Source of the DNA: Scandinavium sp036271055
GTDB taxonomy: Bacteria > Pseudomonadota > Gammaproteobacteria > Enterobacterales > Enterobacteriaceae
Length of the DNA stretch: 64,000 nt
Direction: 5' to 3'
Assembly: GCF_036271055.1 (NCBI RefSeq)
Contig: NZ_DATBBJ010000042.1
Span: 1-64,000 of the forward strand
Shown here: positions 8,006-16,885 of the stretch, in pieces
How the letters are laid out: every line of letters starts with the position of its first letter
Position numbering within the stretch: position 1 is the first letter of the stretch
Made by a program: the position numbers and the translations under genes
Notes under the pieces: generated by a model
Seen by the model: the letters and a program-made list of their open reading frames with translations, nothing else
Told to the model about the DNA's origin: nothing
The model's database searches: none

Positions 8006-8626
8006 TTATTTTTTAGCGGCAAAACGCGCGGCAGCTTCGTCCCAGTTAACCACATCCCAGAAAGCTTTGATGTAGTCAGGGCGACGGTTCTGGAATTTCA
8101 GGTAGTAAGCGTGTTCCCACACGTCCAGACCCAGGATTGGGAAACCGGAGGTGCCAGAAATGGCTTCACCCATCAGCGGGGAATCCTGGTTTGCGGTAGA
8201 CACAACAGCCAGTTTGCCGTCTTTCAGCACCAGCCAAGCCCAGCCAGAACCAAAGCGGGTTGCTGCCGCTTTCTCGAACTCTTCTTTGAATTTCTCAACA
8301 GAGCCGAAGGTGCTTTCGATAGCCGCTTTCAGGTCGCCCTGCAGCGTAGTACCGGTTTTCAGACCTTTCCAGAACAGGCTGTGGTTAGCGTGGCCGCCCG
8401 CGTTGTTACGCAGTGGACCTTTTTTGTCTGCTGGCAGCTGATCCAGTTTGGTGATCAGCTCTTCAACCGGCAGGTTAGCGAATTCTGGCAGGCTTTCCAG
8501 CGCAGCGTTCGCGTTGTTCACATAAGCCTGGTGGTGTTTAGAGTGATGGATTTCCATCGTCTGCTTGTCAAAGTGCGGCTCAAGGGCGTCGTACGCATAC
8601 GGCAGGGATGGCAGGGTATAACTCAT
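8006..8626 (-). CDS. sodA: Superoxide dismutase [Mn]
   Basis: Cytoplasmic manganese superoxide dismutase converting superoxide to oxygen and hydrogen peroxide. The 206 residues are colinear with E. coli SodA. The metal ligands are recognisable: the first His in MEIHHSKHHQAYV, His in NNAGGHANHSLFW, and Asp and His in LDVWEHAYYLKF. The start at 8626 (MSYTLPSLPYAY) is the family start; the four-codon extension is not supported. E. coli has kdgT between sodA and yiiM; it is absent here. Confidence 0.98.
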   Translation of the reverse strand: MSYTLPSLPYAYDALEPHFDKQTMEIHHSKHHQAYVNNANAALESLPEFANLPVEELITKLDQLPADKKGPLRNNAGGHANHSLFWKGLKTGTTLQGDLKAAIESTFGSVEKFKEEFEKAAATRFGSGWAWLVLKDGKLAVVSTANQDSPLMGEAISGTSGFPILGLDVWEHAYYLKFQNRRPDYIKAFWDVVNWDEAAARFAAKK

Positions 8627-8914
8627 ATTCATCTCCATTTATTATCGGGCGGCTATAGTGTTACGCCGCGTAAGCAGTTGGTTCATTATAGTTAATTAAA
8701 TGATATTGAAAATGTTTATCAATGCCGTAGTTTTAATAAGGTTATAACTTTTGGTTATGTCGCTGATTTTGTGAGCCCGCTCAAGCCGAACACGCGCTTT
8801 TTGCCAGGTCTGGGGTTTACACGGCAGCGGCCTGAAGGTTAATCAATTGACTGATTTTTACACTCATCACGTCAGATGAAAGATTCATCGACGTAAAACG
8901 TTGAGGATAAAAAA
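8627..8914. other. sodA-rhaT intergenic control region
   Basis: A 288-base gap between divergent sodA and rhaT. Near 8698-8722 there is an imperfect inverted element, TGATATTG then GTTTATCA, in the sodA promoter side. It resembles a degenerate Fur or ArcA site, both known regulators of E. coli sodA. The rhaT side must carry a RhaS-dependent promoter, but I could not place a convincing half-site pair. No ORF is supported. Confidence 0.4.
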
Positions 8915-9949
8915 ATGAGTCACGCGATTACGATGGGTATTTTTTGGCATTTGATAGGTGCAGCCAGTGCAGCCTGTTTCTATGCCCCGTTTAAAAAGGT
9001 TCAAAATTGGTCCTGGGAAACAATGTGGTCGATTGGCGGTTTTGTTTCCTGGCTTATCCTTCCGTGGGCCATCAGCGCCATGCTGCTGCCCGATTTCTGG
9101 GCCTACTACCGTTCTTTTAGCGCATCCACGCTGCTGCCCGTGTTTCTGTTCGGCGCAATGTGGGGCATCGGCAATATCAACTACGGCCTGACCATGCGCT
9201 ATCTTGGCATGTCGATGGGCATCGGGATTGCCATCGGTATCACGCTGATTGTCGGCACGCTGATGACGCCAATTCTGAACGGTCAGTTCCACGTGCTGGT
9301 CGGCACCGAAGGTGGTCGTATGACGCTATTAGGTGTGCTGGTTGCGGTAGTCGGCGTCGGCATTGTGACCCGCGCCGGGCAGTTGAAAGAACGCAAAATG
9401 GGCATTAAAGCGGAAGAGTTCAATCTCAAAAAAGGTCTGATCCTGGCGGTAATGTGCGGGATTTTCTCCGCAGGGATGTCATTTGCCATGAACGCCGCAA
9501 AGCCGATGCACGAAGCGGCGGCTGCACTCGGCGTTGATCCGCTGTACGTGGCGTTGCCAAGCTATGTGGTGATCATGGGTGGCGGTGCGCTGGTTAACCT
9601 CGGCTTCTGCTTTATCCGTTTGGCCACCAAATCAAACCTGTCGATAAAAGCAGACTTCTCGCTGGCAAAACCGATGATCATCGGCAATATCCTGTTTTCC
9701 GCACTCGCGGGTCTGATGTGGTATCTACAGTTCTTCTTCTATGCCTGGGGCCACGCCAGCATTCCAGCGCAGTACGACTACATGAGCTGGATGTTGCACA
9801 TGAGTTTCTACGTGCTGTGTGGCGGTTTTGTCGGCTTGATCATGAAAGAGTGGAACAACGCAGGCCGTCGTCCGGTCGGTGTGCTGAGTCTTGGTTGCGT
9901 AGTGATTATCATCGCGGCAAATATTGTCGGTTTGGGTATGGCGAACTGA
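8915..9949 (+). CDS. rhaT: L-rhamnose/proton symporter RhaT
   Basis: Inner-membrane transporter of 344 residues with about ten hydrophobic helices, matching E. coli RhaT in length and sequence (MSHAITMGIFWHLIGAASAA; WGIGNINYGLTMRYLGMSMG). It imports L-rhamnose with a proton. Its stop codon directly abuts the stop of the convergent rhaR. Because a rhamnose ABC importer is also encoded downstream of rhaD, this strain has two dedicated uptake routes in one locus. Confidence 0.97.
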   Translation: MSHAITMGIFWHLIGAASAACFYAPFKKVQNWSWETMWSIGGFVSWLILPWAISAMLLPDFWAYYRSFSASTLLPVFLFGAMWGIGNINYGLTMRYLGMSMGIGIAIGITLIVGTLMTPILNGQFHVLVGTEGGRMTLLGVLVAVVGVGIVTRAGQLKERKMGIKAEEFNLKKGLILAVMCGIFSAGMSFAMNAAKPMHEAAAALGVDPLYVALPSYVVIMGGGALVNLGFCFIRLATKSNLSIKADFSLAKPMIIGNILFSALAGLMWYLQFFFYAWGHASIPAQYDYMSWMLHMSFYVLCGGFVGLIMKEWNNAGRRPVGVLSLGCVVIIIAANIVGLGMAN

Positions 9950-10798
9950 TTACGCTGCCGTTTTATTCCGATGACGCCACTGCCCTGGCGTCATTCCCAC
10001 TTCCCGGTTAAACACCACCGAAAAGTAGTTACTGTCCTCAAAGCCGCAGTGCATGGCGATTTCCCCGATCATCAATTCTGAATGCTGGAGCAGATATTGC
10101 GCGTGGCAGATACGCAACTGGCGCAGGTAGTGGTTGATGGTCATTCCTGTCTGGCTACGGAACTGCTGGCGCAATGCACGTTCGCTACACGCCTGCTGTT
10201 CGCAGAAAATATCCAGCGCGAAAGGTCGATTCAGGCTTCCCGCCAGTGCCGTGAGCAATTTATCGAGCAACGCCTCGCTTTCGGTCGCCGCCAGATTATC
10301 GGTCGCATAACGATGACGGCGCAGCGTCACCACCAACTGCGCAAACAGCAGCTCTGCCATATCGTTCGCATGGCTACAGGTCTTATGACTTTCTTGTTCC
10401 AGCGACGTGATCACCTGCCGTGCCTGCGTCATGCCGCTACTGCCGATGCGCCAGTGCGGTGTCCAAACCGTACCGTGTAAACCGGGGATATGCGCCGCCC
10501 AGTCCAGATTAAGCTTCAGCCTGTCCGGGCAGTAGATAATATTCTGCAAAACCAGATCGTTAACGGACGCGTAGGAGTGTTTGTCTTCAGCGCGAATGTA
10601 GAATAAATCCCCACGCGTGATGCGATACGGGCGATCGTTAAGAATGTGCAAACCGTTGCCACGCCACACTAAGACCAGCTCGCAAAACTCATGGGTGTGC
10701 TCAGCAAACACGTTTTGCGGATAGCGATCGGCCACCGCCACCGCTTGCTGCGGTGACGTGAAAAAATCGGCTTTGCGTAGAATAAGCGGTGCTGACAC
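9950..10798 (-). CDS. rhaR: AraC-family activator RhaR
   Basis: L-rhamnose-responsive transcription activator of 282 residues that, in E. coli, turns on rhaSR. It has an N-terminal cupin ligand-binding domain (HTHEFCELVLVWRGNGLHILND) and a C-terminal double helix-turn-helix of AraC type (LDIFCEQQACSERALRQQF; IGEIAMHCGFEDSNYFSVVFNREVGMTPGQWR). It lies downstream of rhaS on the same strand with a 74-base gap. Confidence 0.96.
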   Translation of the reverse strand: MSAPLILRKADFFTSPQQAVAVADRYPQNVFAEHTHEFCELVLVWRGNGLHILNDRPYRITRGDLFYIRAEDKHSYASVNDLVLQNIIYCPDRLKLNLDWAAHIPGLHGTVWTPHWRIGSSGMTQARQVITSLEQESHKTCSHANDMAELLFAQLVVTLRRHRYATDNLAATESEALLDKLLTALAGSLNRPFALDIFCEQQACSERALRQQFRSQTGMTINHYLRQLRICHAQYLLQHSELMIGEIAMHCGFEDSNYFSVVFNREVGMTPGQWRHRNKTAA

Positions 10799-10872
10799 AG
10801 CAAGACCTCAAACAGCGGATAACGGCGTATTAATAGCTGTTTTTACGGCATAAAACGGTGACTGGACTCGCG

Positions 10873-11709
10873 TTACTGAAGCACGGTATCACGCCCCTGA
10901 CGGATGTCACGGGGTGACCAATTAAACTCGCGGCGAAACAGCGTCGAAAAGTGATTACTGTCGCCAAAACCGCAGCGAAATGCGATGTCTGTGACGCTTT
11001 CGTCGCTGTGGCGCAACAAATGCCGCGCTTTGGTCAGGCGAATGCGGTTGAGATAACGCTGCGGCGTCATGCCAGTGTGCTGTTTTAACTGGCGGTGCAA
11101 GGTACGCAGCGACAATGAGAAGCGCTCAGCGACCTCTTCCCAACACACATCGTCAGCGAAATGGTCTTCCAGCCACGCCATCATCAGATTCAGGCGCGCA
11201 TCGTTGTTATTCGCCTCTGCCGCCAGGCTGCCTTTACGCAGCTGAACCAGCAACTGCATAAACAGAATTTCACGGTTGGCGATAGCGTGCGTGTCGCTGT
11301 CTTCATCCAGATTTTCCATCTGCTGCACAATCTGTCGTACTTGCGACAACACCGCCTGATTCACCCGCCAGTGCGACGGATAAACGCCGTCTTGTTCCTG
11401 CGGCAGCAGTTTTTGCAGACCAGAAAGAAACTGGAACGCGTCCGGTGAACGGTAGAGCACGTTGGTCAGACACAGATTGTCGGTGTGTTCATACAGATGA
11501 CGGTCGTGATCACGCACGAAGCATACCGTCCCGCCGGTAATGGTGTAGGGCTGACCATTAAAGACATGGATGCCCGTGCCGTGTTCCACGATCACAATCT
11601 CATGAAAATCATGATGATGCTCCGGGAACTCCGCTTGTGGAAGCCGTGGCTCAATGGCGACAGGCACATGCCCTGAGGGAAAAAAATCCACGCTGTGCAG
11701 TACGGTCAT
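10873..11709 (-). CDS. rhaS: AraC-family activator RhaS
   Basis: L-rhamnose-binding activator of 278 residues which, in E. coli, activates rhaBAD and rhaT together with CRP. It has an N-terminal cupin (FPEHHHDFHEIVIVEHGTG) and a C-terminal AraC domain (DIAFRCGFGDSNHFSTLFRREFNWSPRDIRQGRD). It is divergent from rhaB across about 300 bases that contain CRP and RhaS-like sites. Length and motifs equal E. coli RhaS. Confidence 0.97.
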   Translation of the reverse strand: MTVLHSVDFFPSGHVPVAIEPRLPQAEFPEHHHDFHEIVIVEHGTGIHVFNGQPYTITGGTVCFVRDHDRHLYEHTDNLCLTNVLYRSPDAFQFLSGLQKLLPQEQDGVYPSHWRVNQAVLSQVRQIVQQMENLDEDSDTHAIANREILFMQLLVQLRKGSLAAEANNNDARLNLMMAWLEDHFADDVCWEEVAERFSLSLRTLHRQLKQHTGMTPQRYLNRIRLTKARHLLRHSDESVTDIAFRCGFGDSNHFSTLFRREFNWSPRDIRQGRDTVLQ

Positions 11710-11884
11710 AACGACCCCACGAAATGAGAAAAGTTATCAGGATAATAATCAGCCCCCGTCATTCTCACCTTGAATTTTTGACAGCAAAGCGCGCAAACCC
11801 TGTTCGTTTTTCAAGAAACGACAGGAAAAATCAGGAAATGCGTTCAGCGTCACACCGGTATGCAACGCCTGCATTACTGGAAAT

Positions 11885-11900
11885 TGTGAACCCCCTCACG
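11885..11900 (+). promoter_or_regulatory. CRP site in the rhaS-rhaB control region
   Basis: TGTGA-ACCCCC-TCACG fits the CRP consensus TGTGA-N6-TCACA at 9 of 10 positions. The surrounding bases (AAATTGTGAA and CTCACGTTCA) copy the same site of the E. coli rhaBAD promoter. It explains catabolite control of the locus. Confidence 0.85.
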
Positions 11901-11902
11901 TT

Positions 11903-11957
11903 CACCTTTGCTTTCTTGCCAGCCGCCTTTTACGGCTGTCAGTAGTAAGAAGGTAGC
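11903..11957 (+). promoter_or_regulatory. Probable RhaS-binding inverted half-sites, rhaBAD promoter
   Basis: Downstream of the CRP site, CTTTCTTGCC and, on the other strand, CCTTCTTACT form an imperfect inverted repeat centred near 11930. The right arm contains TCAGTAGTAAGAAGGT, close to the E. coli RhaS half-site block TCAGTAACGAGAAGGT. The arrangement (CRP, half-site, half-site, rhaB) is that of E. coli. Exact half-site borders are inferred. Confidence 0.65.
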
Positions 11958-12010
11958 GATCTCAGCGGTACTCCAGACTGTCTGCAATGACTATCAGAAG
12001 GACCCCTGCC

Positions 12011-13477
12011 ATGAGTTTTCGCCATTGTGTGGCGGTTGATTTAGGCGCCTCCAGCGGACGCGTAATGCTTGCCCGTTACGACCGCAAAAAAAGGACCCTG
12101 GCGCTGCGTGAAATCCACCGTTTTATGAATACGCTGCAAAAAGTGGACGGCACTGACTGCTGGGATATCGACAGCCTGGAAGCCGAAATCCGCTGTGGGC
12201 TGAAGAAAGTGTGCGATGACGGCATTCTTATCGACAGCATCGGGATCGACACCTGGGGTGTGGATTACGTGCTGCTGGATAAAGACGGCAAGCGCGTTGG
12301 CCTGCCCGTTTCCTACCGTGACAGCCGTACTCAGGGCGTGATGCAACGCGCTGAAAATGAGCTCGGACGCGCTGAAATCTACCGCCGCAGCGGCATTCAA
12401 TTCCTGCCGTTTAACACGCTCTACCAGTTTCGCGCCTTTTCTGAACAGCAGCCGGAAGCGGCAAAACACGTCGCCCACGTGCTGCTTATTCCTGACTATT
12501 TCAGCTACCGCCTGACCGGCAAGATGAACTGGGAATACACCAACGCCACGACAACCCAGTTGGTGAATATCAACACCGATAACTGGGATGAAGAACTGCT
12601 CAATTGGGCAGGCGCGCCACGCAGTTGGTTTGGTACGCCGACGCATCCGGGCAACGTTATCGGTCACTGGATTTGCCCGCTGGGCAACAAAATTCCGGTC
12701 GTGGCGGTTGCCAGCCATGACACCGCCAGCGCAGTGATTGCTTCGCCACTCGAAGGTAAACACGCGGCGTATCTCTCCTCCGGCACCTGGTCGTTGATGG
12801 GCTACGAGAGCAAAACACCGTGTACCAGCGATGTCGCACTGGCAAACAACATCACCAACGAAGGCGGCGCAGAAGGCCGCTATCGGGTGCTGAAAAACAT
12901 CATGGGCTTATGGCTGCTGCAACGCGTACTGAAAGAGCAAAACGTTAGCGATCTCGCGGCGCTGATTGCCAGTACGCAGCAACACCCGGCCTGCACATTC
13001 GTGATTAACCCGAATGACGATCGCTTTATCAACCCGGACAACATGAGCGCCGAAATCCAGGCCGCTTGTCGCGAAAGCCACCAGCCGGTGCCAGAAAGTG
13101 CTGCCGAACTGGCGCGCTGTATTTTCGACAGTCTGGCGCTGCTATACGCCCGAGTACTTCATGAACTTGCCGATTTGCACGGACATTCATTCTCGCAGTT
13201 ACACATCGTCGGCGGCGGTTGCCAGAACGAACTGCTCAATCAGCTCTGTGCCGACGCCTGCGGCATCACGGTGATCGCCGGGCCGATTGAAGCTTCAACG
13301 CTTGGCAATATCGGCATTCAGTTGATGACACTCGATGAACTCCACAACGTGGACGATTTCCGCAAAGTGGTGCGCGGTAATCACGCCCTCACCACTTTTA
13401 ATCCCGATCCGAACAGTGAAATTGCCCGCTATGTCGCGCAGTTTCAGTCACAACAGACGAAGGAGCTTTGCGCATGA
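12011..13477 (+). CDS. rhaB: L-rhamnulokinase
   Basis: FGGY-family kinase phosphorylating L-rhamnulose to L-rhamnulose 1-phosphate with ATP. 488 residues; ATPase-fold motifs are VAVDLGASSGRVML at the N-terminus, SIGIDTWGVDYVLLD, and the C-terminal HIVGGGCQNELLNQLCAD. The ATG at 12011 matches the E. coli start (MTFRNCVAVDLG there) and has AAGGA upstream; an eight-codon extension is rejected. Its stop overlaps the rhaA start (ATGA), indicating translational coupling. Confidence 0.97.
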   Translation: MSFRHCVAVDLGASSGRVMLARYDRKKRTLALREIHRFMNTLQKVDGTDCWDIDSLEAEIRCGLKKVCDDGILIDSIGIDTWGVDYVLLDKDGKRVGLPVSYRDSRTQGVMQRAENELGRAEIYRRSGIQFLPFNTLYQFRAFSEQQPEAAKHVAHVLLIPDYFSYRLTGKMNWEYTNATTTQLVNINTDNWDEELLNWAGAPRSWFGTPTHPGNVIGHWICPLGNKIPVVAVASHDTASAVIASPLEGKHAAYLSSGTWSLMGYESKTPCTSDVALANNITNEGGAEGRYRVLKNIMGLWLLQRVLKEQNVSDLAALIASTQQHPACTFVINPNDDRFINPDNMSAEIQAACRESHQPVPESAAELARCIFDSLALLYARVLHELADLHGHSFSQLHIVGGGCQNELLNQLCADACGITVIAGPIEASTLGNIGIQLMTLDELHNVDDFRKVVRGNHALTTFNPDPNSEIARYVAQFQSQQTKELCA

Positions 13478-14733
13478 CCACTCAACTTGAACAAGCCTGG
13501 GAACTGGCAAAACAGCGTTACGCCACCGTAGGTGTCGACGTCGAAGAGGCGCTGCGTCAGCTCGACCGCCTGCCTGTTTCGATGCACTGCTGGCAGGGCG
13601 ATGACGTCGCCGGGTTTGAAAATCCAGGCGGCGCGCTGACGGGTGGCATTCAGGCAACCGGCAACTATCCGGGCAAAGCGCGTAACGCCACCGAACTGCG
13701 TGCCGATCTGGAGCAGGCATTAAGCCTGATCCCTGGCCCAAAACGCCTGAACCTGCACGCTATCTATCTGGAATCCGATACCCCGGTTGGCCGCAACGAA
13801 ATCAAACCTGAGCATTTCAAAAATTGGGTGCAGTGGGCAAAAACCAACAAGCTGGGGCTGGATTTCAACCCGTCCTGCTTCTCGCATCCAAACAGTGCCG
13901 ATGGCTTCACGCTGGCCCACGCCAATGATGAAATCCGTCAGTTCTGGATTGACCACTGCAAAGCCAGCCGCCGCGTTTCGGCTTACTTTGGCGAGCAACT
14001 TGGCACACCGTCAGTGATGAACATCTGGATCCCGGACGGCATGAAAGACCTGACCGTTGATCGTTTCGCCCCACGCCAACGCCTGATGAACGCGCTGGAC
14101 GAAATCATCAGCGAAAAATTCAGCACGGCGCACCACATCGACGCCGTCGAAAGCAAACTGTTTGGCATTGGCGCGGAAAGCTACACCGTCGGCTCTAACG
14201 AGTTCTACATGGGCTACGCCACCAGCCGCCAGACCGCGCTGTGTCTGGACGCGGGCCACTTCCATCCGACCGAAGTGATTTCCGACAAAATCTCAGCCGC
14301 GATGCTGTTCGTGCCGCGTCTGCTGCTGCACGTCAGCCGTCCAGTGCGTTGGGACAGTGACCACGTGGTGCTGCTGGATGACGAAACGCAGGCCATCGCC
14401 AGCGAAATCATCCGTCACGATTTGTTCGACCGCGTGCATATCGGCCTCGATTTCTTTGACGCCTCCATCAACCGTATCGCGGCGTGGGTTATCGGCACAC
14501 GCAACATGAAAAAAGCCCTGCTGCGCGCGCTGCTGGAGCCGACCGCAGAACTGCGTCAGCTGGAACTCGACGGCGATTACACCGCGCGTCTGGCGCTGCT
14601 CGAAGAGCAGAAATGCCTGCCGTGGCAGGCTGTGTGGGAAATGTATTGCCAGCGCAACGACACGCCAGCGGGCAGTCAGTGGCTCGACAGCGTTCGTTCT
14701 TACGAGAAAAACGTTTTAACGAAACGTAAATAA
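13474..14733 (+). CDS. rhaA: L-rhamnose isomerase
   Basis: Metal-dependent isomerase converting L-rhamnose to L-rhamnulose. 419 residues, as in E. coli, with strong identity (MTTQLEQAWELAKQRY; LNLHAIYLESDTP; CLDAGHFHPTEVISDK with metal-binding residues; HVSRPVRWDSDHV). The ATG at 13474 lies in the ATGA overlap with rhaB. The reading frame is open two codons further upstream, but the family start is the overlapping ATG. Confidence 0.98.
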   Translation: MTTQLEQAWELAKQRYATVGVDVEEALRQLDRLPVSMHCWQGDDVAGFENPGGALTGGIQATGNYPGKARNATELRADLEQALSLIPGPKRLNLHAIYLESDTPVGRNEIKPEHFKNWVQWAKTNKLGLDFNPSCFSHPNSADGFTLAHANDEIRQFWIDHCKASRRVSAYFGEQLGTPSVMNIWIPDGMKDLTVDRFAPRQRLMNALDEIISEKFSTAHHIDAVESKLFGIGAESYTVGSNEFYMGYATSRQTALCLDAGHFHPTEVISDKISAAMLFVPRLLLHVSRPVRWDSDHVVLLDDETQAIASEIIRHDLFDRVHIGLDFFDASINRIAAWVIGTRNMKKALLRALLEPTAELRQLELDGDYTARLALLEEQKCLPWQAVWEMYCQRNDTPAGSQWLDSVRSYEKNVLTKRK

Positions 14734-14737
14734 AACA

Positions 14738-14808
14738 CCGCCCGGCGGCGCGTTGCTTGCCGGGCCAACGAATACATGTAGGCCGGGTAAGCAAAACGCT
14801 ACCCGGCA
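14738..14808. repeat. REP/BIME element between rhaA and rhaD
   Basis: Two hairpin units: GCCCGGC...GCCGGGC at 14740-14765 and GCCGGGTAAGC...GCTACCCGGC at 14782-14807. They have the shape of enteric REP palindromes arranged head to tail (BIME). It lies inside the rhaBAD transcript and may modulate relative mRNA stability of rhaBA versus rhaD. Confidence 0.8.
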
Positions 14809-14830
14809 TTTTCAAAGGAATCACAAGACT

Positions 14831-15661
14831 ATGCAGACCATCACCCATTCCTGGTTCGTTCAGGGCATGATCAAAGCCACCACCGACGCGTGGCTGAAAG
14901 GTTGGGACGAACGTAACGGCGGCAACCTGACGCTGCGCCTCGACGAAGCCGACATCGCGCCATTTGAAGCAGATTTCCATCAGAAACCACGCTACATCGC
15001 CTTAAGCCAACCGATGCCTGCGCTGGCTAACACGCCGTTCATCGTGACCGGTTCCGGCAAATTCTTCCGCAACGTGCAGCTCGATCCCTCCGCGAATTTA
15101 GGCGTGGTGAAAGTGGACAGCGACGGTGCGGGCTACCACATTCTTTGGGGGCTGACGCACGAAGCAGTGCCAACGTCAGAGCTGCCAGCGCATTTCCTTT
15201 CCCATTGCGAGCGTATCAAAGCGACCAACGGCAAAGACCGCGTAATCATGCACTGCCATGCCACCAACCTGATCGCCCTGACCTACGTGCTGGAAAACAG
15301 CAGCGATTTCATCACCCGCAAACTGTGGGAAGGCAGCACCGAGTGTCTGGTGGTGTTCCCGGACGGTGTCGGCATTCTGCCGTGGATGGTGCCGGGCACC
15401 GATGAAATCGGTCAGGCAACGGCCACCGACATGCAGAAACATTCGCTGGTGCTGTGGCCATTCCACGGCGTATTCGGCAGCGGCCCAACACTCGATGAAG
15501 CTTTTGGCTTGATTGATACCGCCGAGAAATCGGCAGAAGTTCTGGTGAAGGTTTACTCAATGGGCGGCATGAAACAAACCATCACCCGGGAAGAACTGAT
15601 CGCCCTCGGCAAACGCTTTGGCGTGACCCCGATGGCTTCAGCATTAGCACTTTACGCATAA
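14831..15661 (+). CDS. rhaD: L-rhamnulose-1-phosphate aldolase
   Basis: Zinc-dependent class II aldolase that splits L-rhamnulose 1-phosphate into dihydroxyacetone phosphate and L-lactaldehyde. 276 residues (274 in E. coli). The zinc-binding segment VIMHCHATNLIAL and the glycine-rich FIVTGSGKFFRN are present, with a further ligand expected in LWPFHGVFGSG. The ATG at 14831 follows AAAGGAATCAC; the 26-codon upstream extension would read through the REP element and is rejected. Confidence 0.97.
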   Translation: MQTITHSWFVQGMIKATTDAWLKGWDERNGGNLTLRLDEADIAPFEADFHQKPRYIALSQPMPALANTPFIVTGSGKFFRNVQLDPSANLGVVKVDSDGAGYHILWGLTHEAVPTSELPAHFLSHCERIKATNGKDRVIMHCHATNLIALTYVLENSSDFITRKLWEGSTECLVVFPDGVGILPWMVPGTDEIGQATATDMQKHSLVLWPFHGVFGSGPTLDEAFGLIDTAEKSAEVLVKVYSMGGMKQTITREELIALGKRFGVTPMASALALYA

Positions 15662-15801
15662 CAACATCGCGCCCCGCTCACTGAGACGGGGCGAAATTAC
15701 ACCTGCAACCCTACCATTCCCTATGGATTTCGCGGTGCAAGAAGCCAACGCATCTGCAGCGTGAAAGACGACGGGAACTAACTCGAAGTGGAGTAAAAGC
15801 A

Positions 15802-16788
15802 ATGAAAATAAAACCAAGCTTGATCCTCACCGTTGCCGCACTGGCGCTGTCCAGTTCTGCATTTGCTGAAGTAAAAATCGCCCTGGTGGCAAAATCGCTG
15901 GGAAATGGATTTTTTGAGGCCGCCAACGTTGGCGCGCAGGAAGCGGCAAAAGAGTTAGGTGACGTCAAAGTCATTTATACCGGTCCAACCACCACCACCG
16001 CAGAAGCGCAGATCGAAGTGCTGAACGGCTTGATCGCCCAAGGGGTGGATGCGATAGCCATCTCAGCCAACGATCCGGACGCGCTGGTGCCGGTGCTGAA
16101 AAAAGCGATGCAGCGGGGTATCAAAGTGGTGTCCTGGGATTCCGGCGTCGCGCAGGCTGGGCGTCAGATCCATTTGAATCCTTCCAATAACGCGTTGATT
16201 GGCGAAACCAACGTTAAGCTGGCCGCCGATGCGTTGAAAGCGCTGAATGTCGAAAAAGGCGATGTGGCGATCCTTAGCGCCACGCCAACCTCCACCAACC
16301 AGAACATCTGGATTGCGGAGATGAAAAAAGTACTGCCGCAGTATCCGTCCATCAATCTGGTGACCGTTGCCTACGGTGATGACCTTTCCGATAAAAGTTA
16401 CCGCGAAGCGGTCGGTTTGCTGAAAACCTACCCTGACTTGAAAGTGATTGTCTCGCCTTCTTCCGTCGGCATTGTGGCGGCGGCGCAGGCGGTGAAAGAT
16501 CAGGGCAAAATCGGCAAAGTGTATGTGACGGGCTTAGGCTTGCCGTCCGAAATGGCAGGCGCAATCAAATCGGGTGCGAGCAAAAGTTTTGCTATCTGGA
16601 ACCCTATCGATCTCGGCTATGCGGCGACTTATTTAGCCGACGATCTGGTGAAAGGCAGTGCCACCAAAACCGAGGCCAGCATGGGTAAACTCGGCAAAGT
16701 TACACTGGACGCTGACGGTAACGGCGCGATGGCGAAGCCGTTCGTTTACGATGCCAGCAATATTGATAAGTTCTCCAAAATTTTCTGA
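15802..16788 (+). CDS. Rhamnose ABC importer, periplasmic binding protein
   Basis: Secreted sugar-binding protein of 328 residues. Signal peptide MKIKPSLILTVAALALSSSAFA with cleavage before EVKIALV. The mature chain is a Peripla_BP_4/LacI-fold binding protein of the ribose/autoinducer-2 type (VAKSLGNGFFEAANVGAQEAAKEL; GVDAIAISANDPDALVPVLKKA). Its place between rhaD and the ATPase and permease genes, inside the rhamnose locus, indicates L-rhamnose as ligand; it matches the family called RhaS in rhizobia (not the enteric regulator). GTGGAGT precedes the ATG at a normal distance. E. coli K-12 lacks this gene at the rha locus. Confidence 0.88.
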   Translation: MKIKPSLILTVAALALSSSAFAEVKIALVAKSLGNGFFEAANVGAQEAAKELGDVKVIYTGPTTTTAEAQIEVLNGLIAQGVDAIAISANDPDALVPVLKKAMQRGIKVVSWDSGVAQAGRQIHLNPSNNALIGETNVKLAADALKALNVEKGDVAILSATPTSTNQNIWIAEMKKVLPQYPSINLVTVAYGDDLSDKSYREAVGLLKTYPDLKVIVSPSSVGIVAAAQAVKDQGKIGKVYVTGLGLPSEMAGAIKSGASKSFAIWNPIDLGYAATYLADDLVKGSATKTEASMGKLGKVTLDADGNGAMAKPFVYDASNIDKFSKIF

Positions 16789-16792
16789 TGCG

Positions 16793-16863
16793 TTTTGTAG
16801 GCCGGATAAGCGTAGCGCCATCCGGCAACACGGCGGGGGCGCAGTCGCTTACCCGCCCTACAG
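16793..16863. repeat. REP/BIME element between binding-protein and ATPase genes
   Basis: The unit GCCGGATAAGCG..CGCCATCCGGC (16801-16826) matches the classic enteric REP sequence; a second unit GGCGGG..CCCGCC follows (16832-16857). Such elements after binding-protein genes commonly stabilise the upstream mRNA, giving excess binding protein. Confidence 0.88.
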
Positions 16864-16885
16864 GACCCTTTGACGGAGAACTTTC

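Noticed and set aside
14738..16863. CRISPR repeats in the rha intergenic gaps
   Set aside because: The hairpins are REP/BIME units, not evenly spaced direct repeats with spacers. No CRISPR array or cas gene is present in the window.
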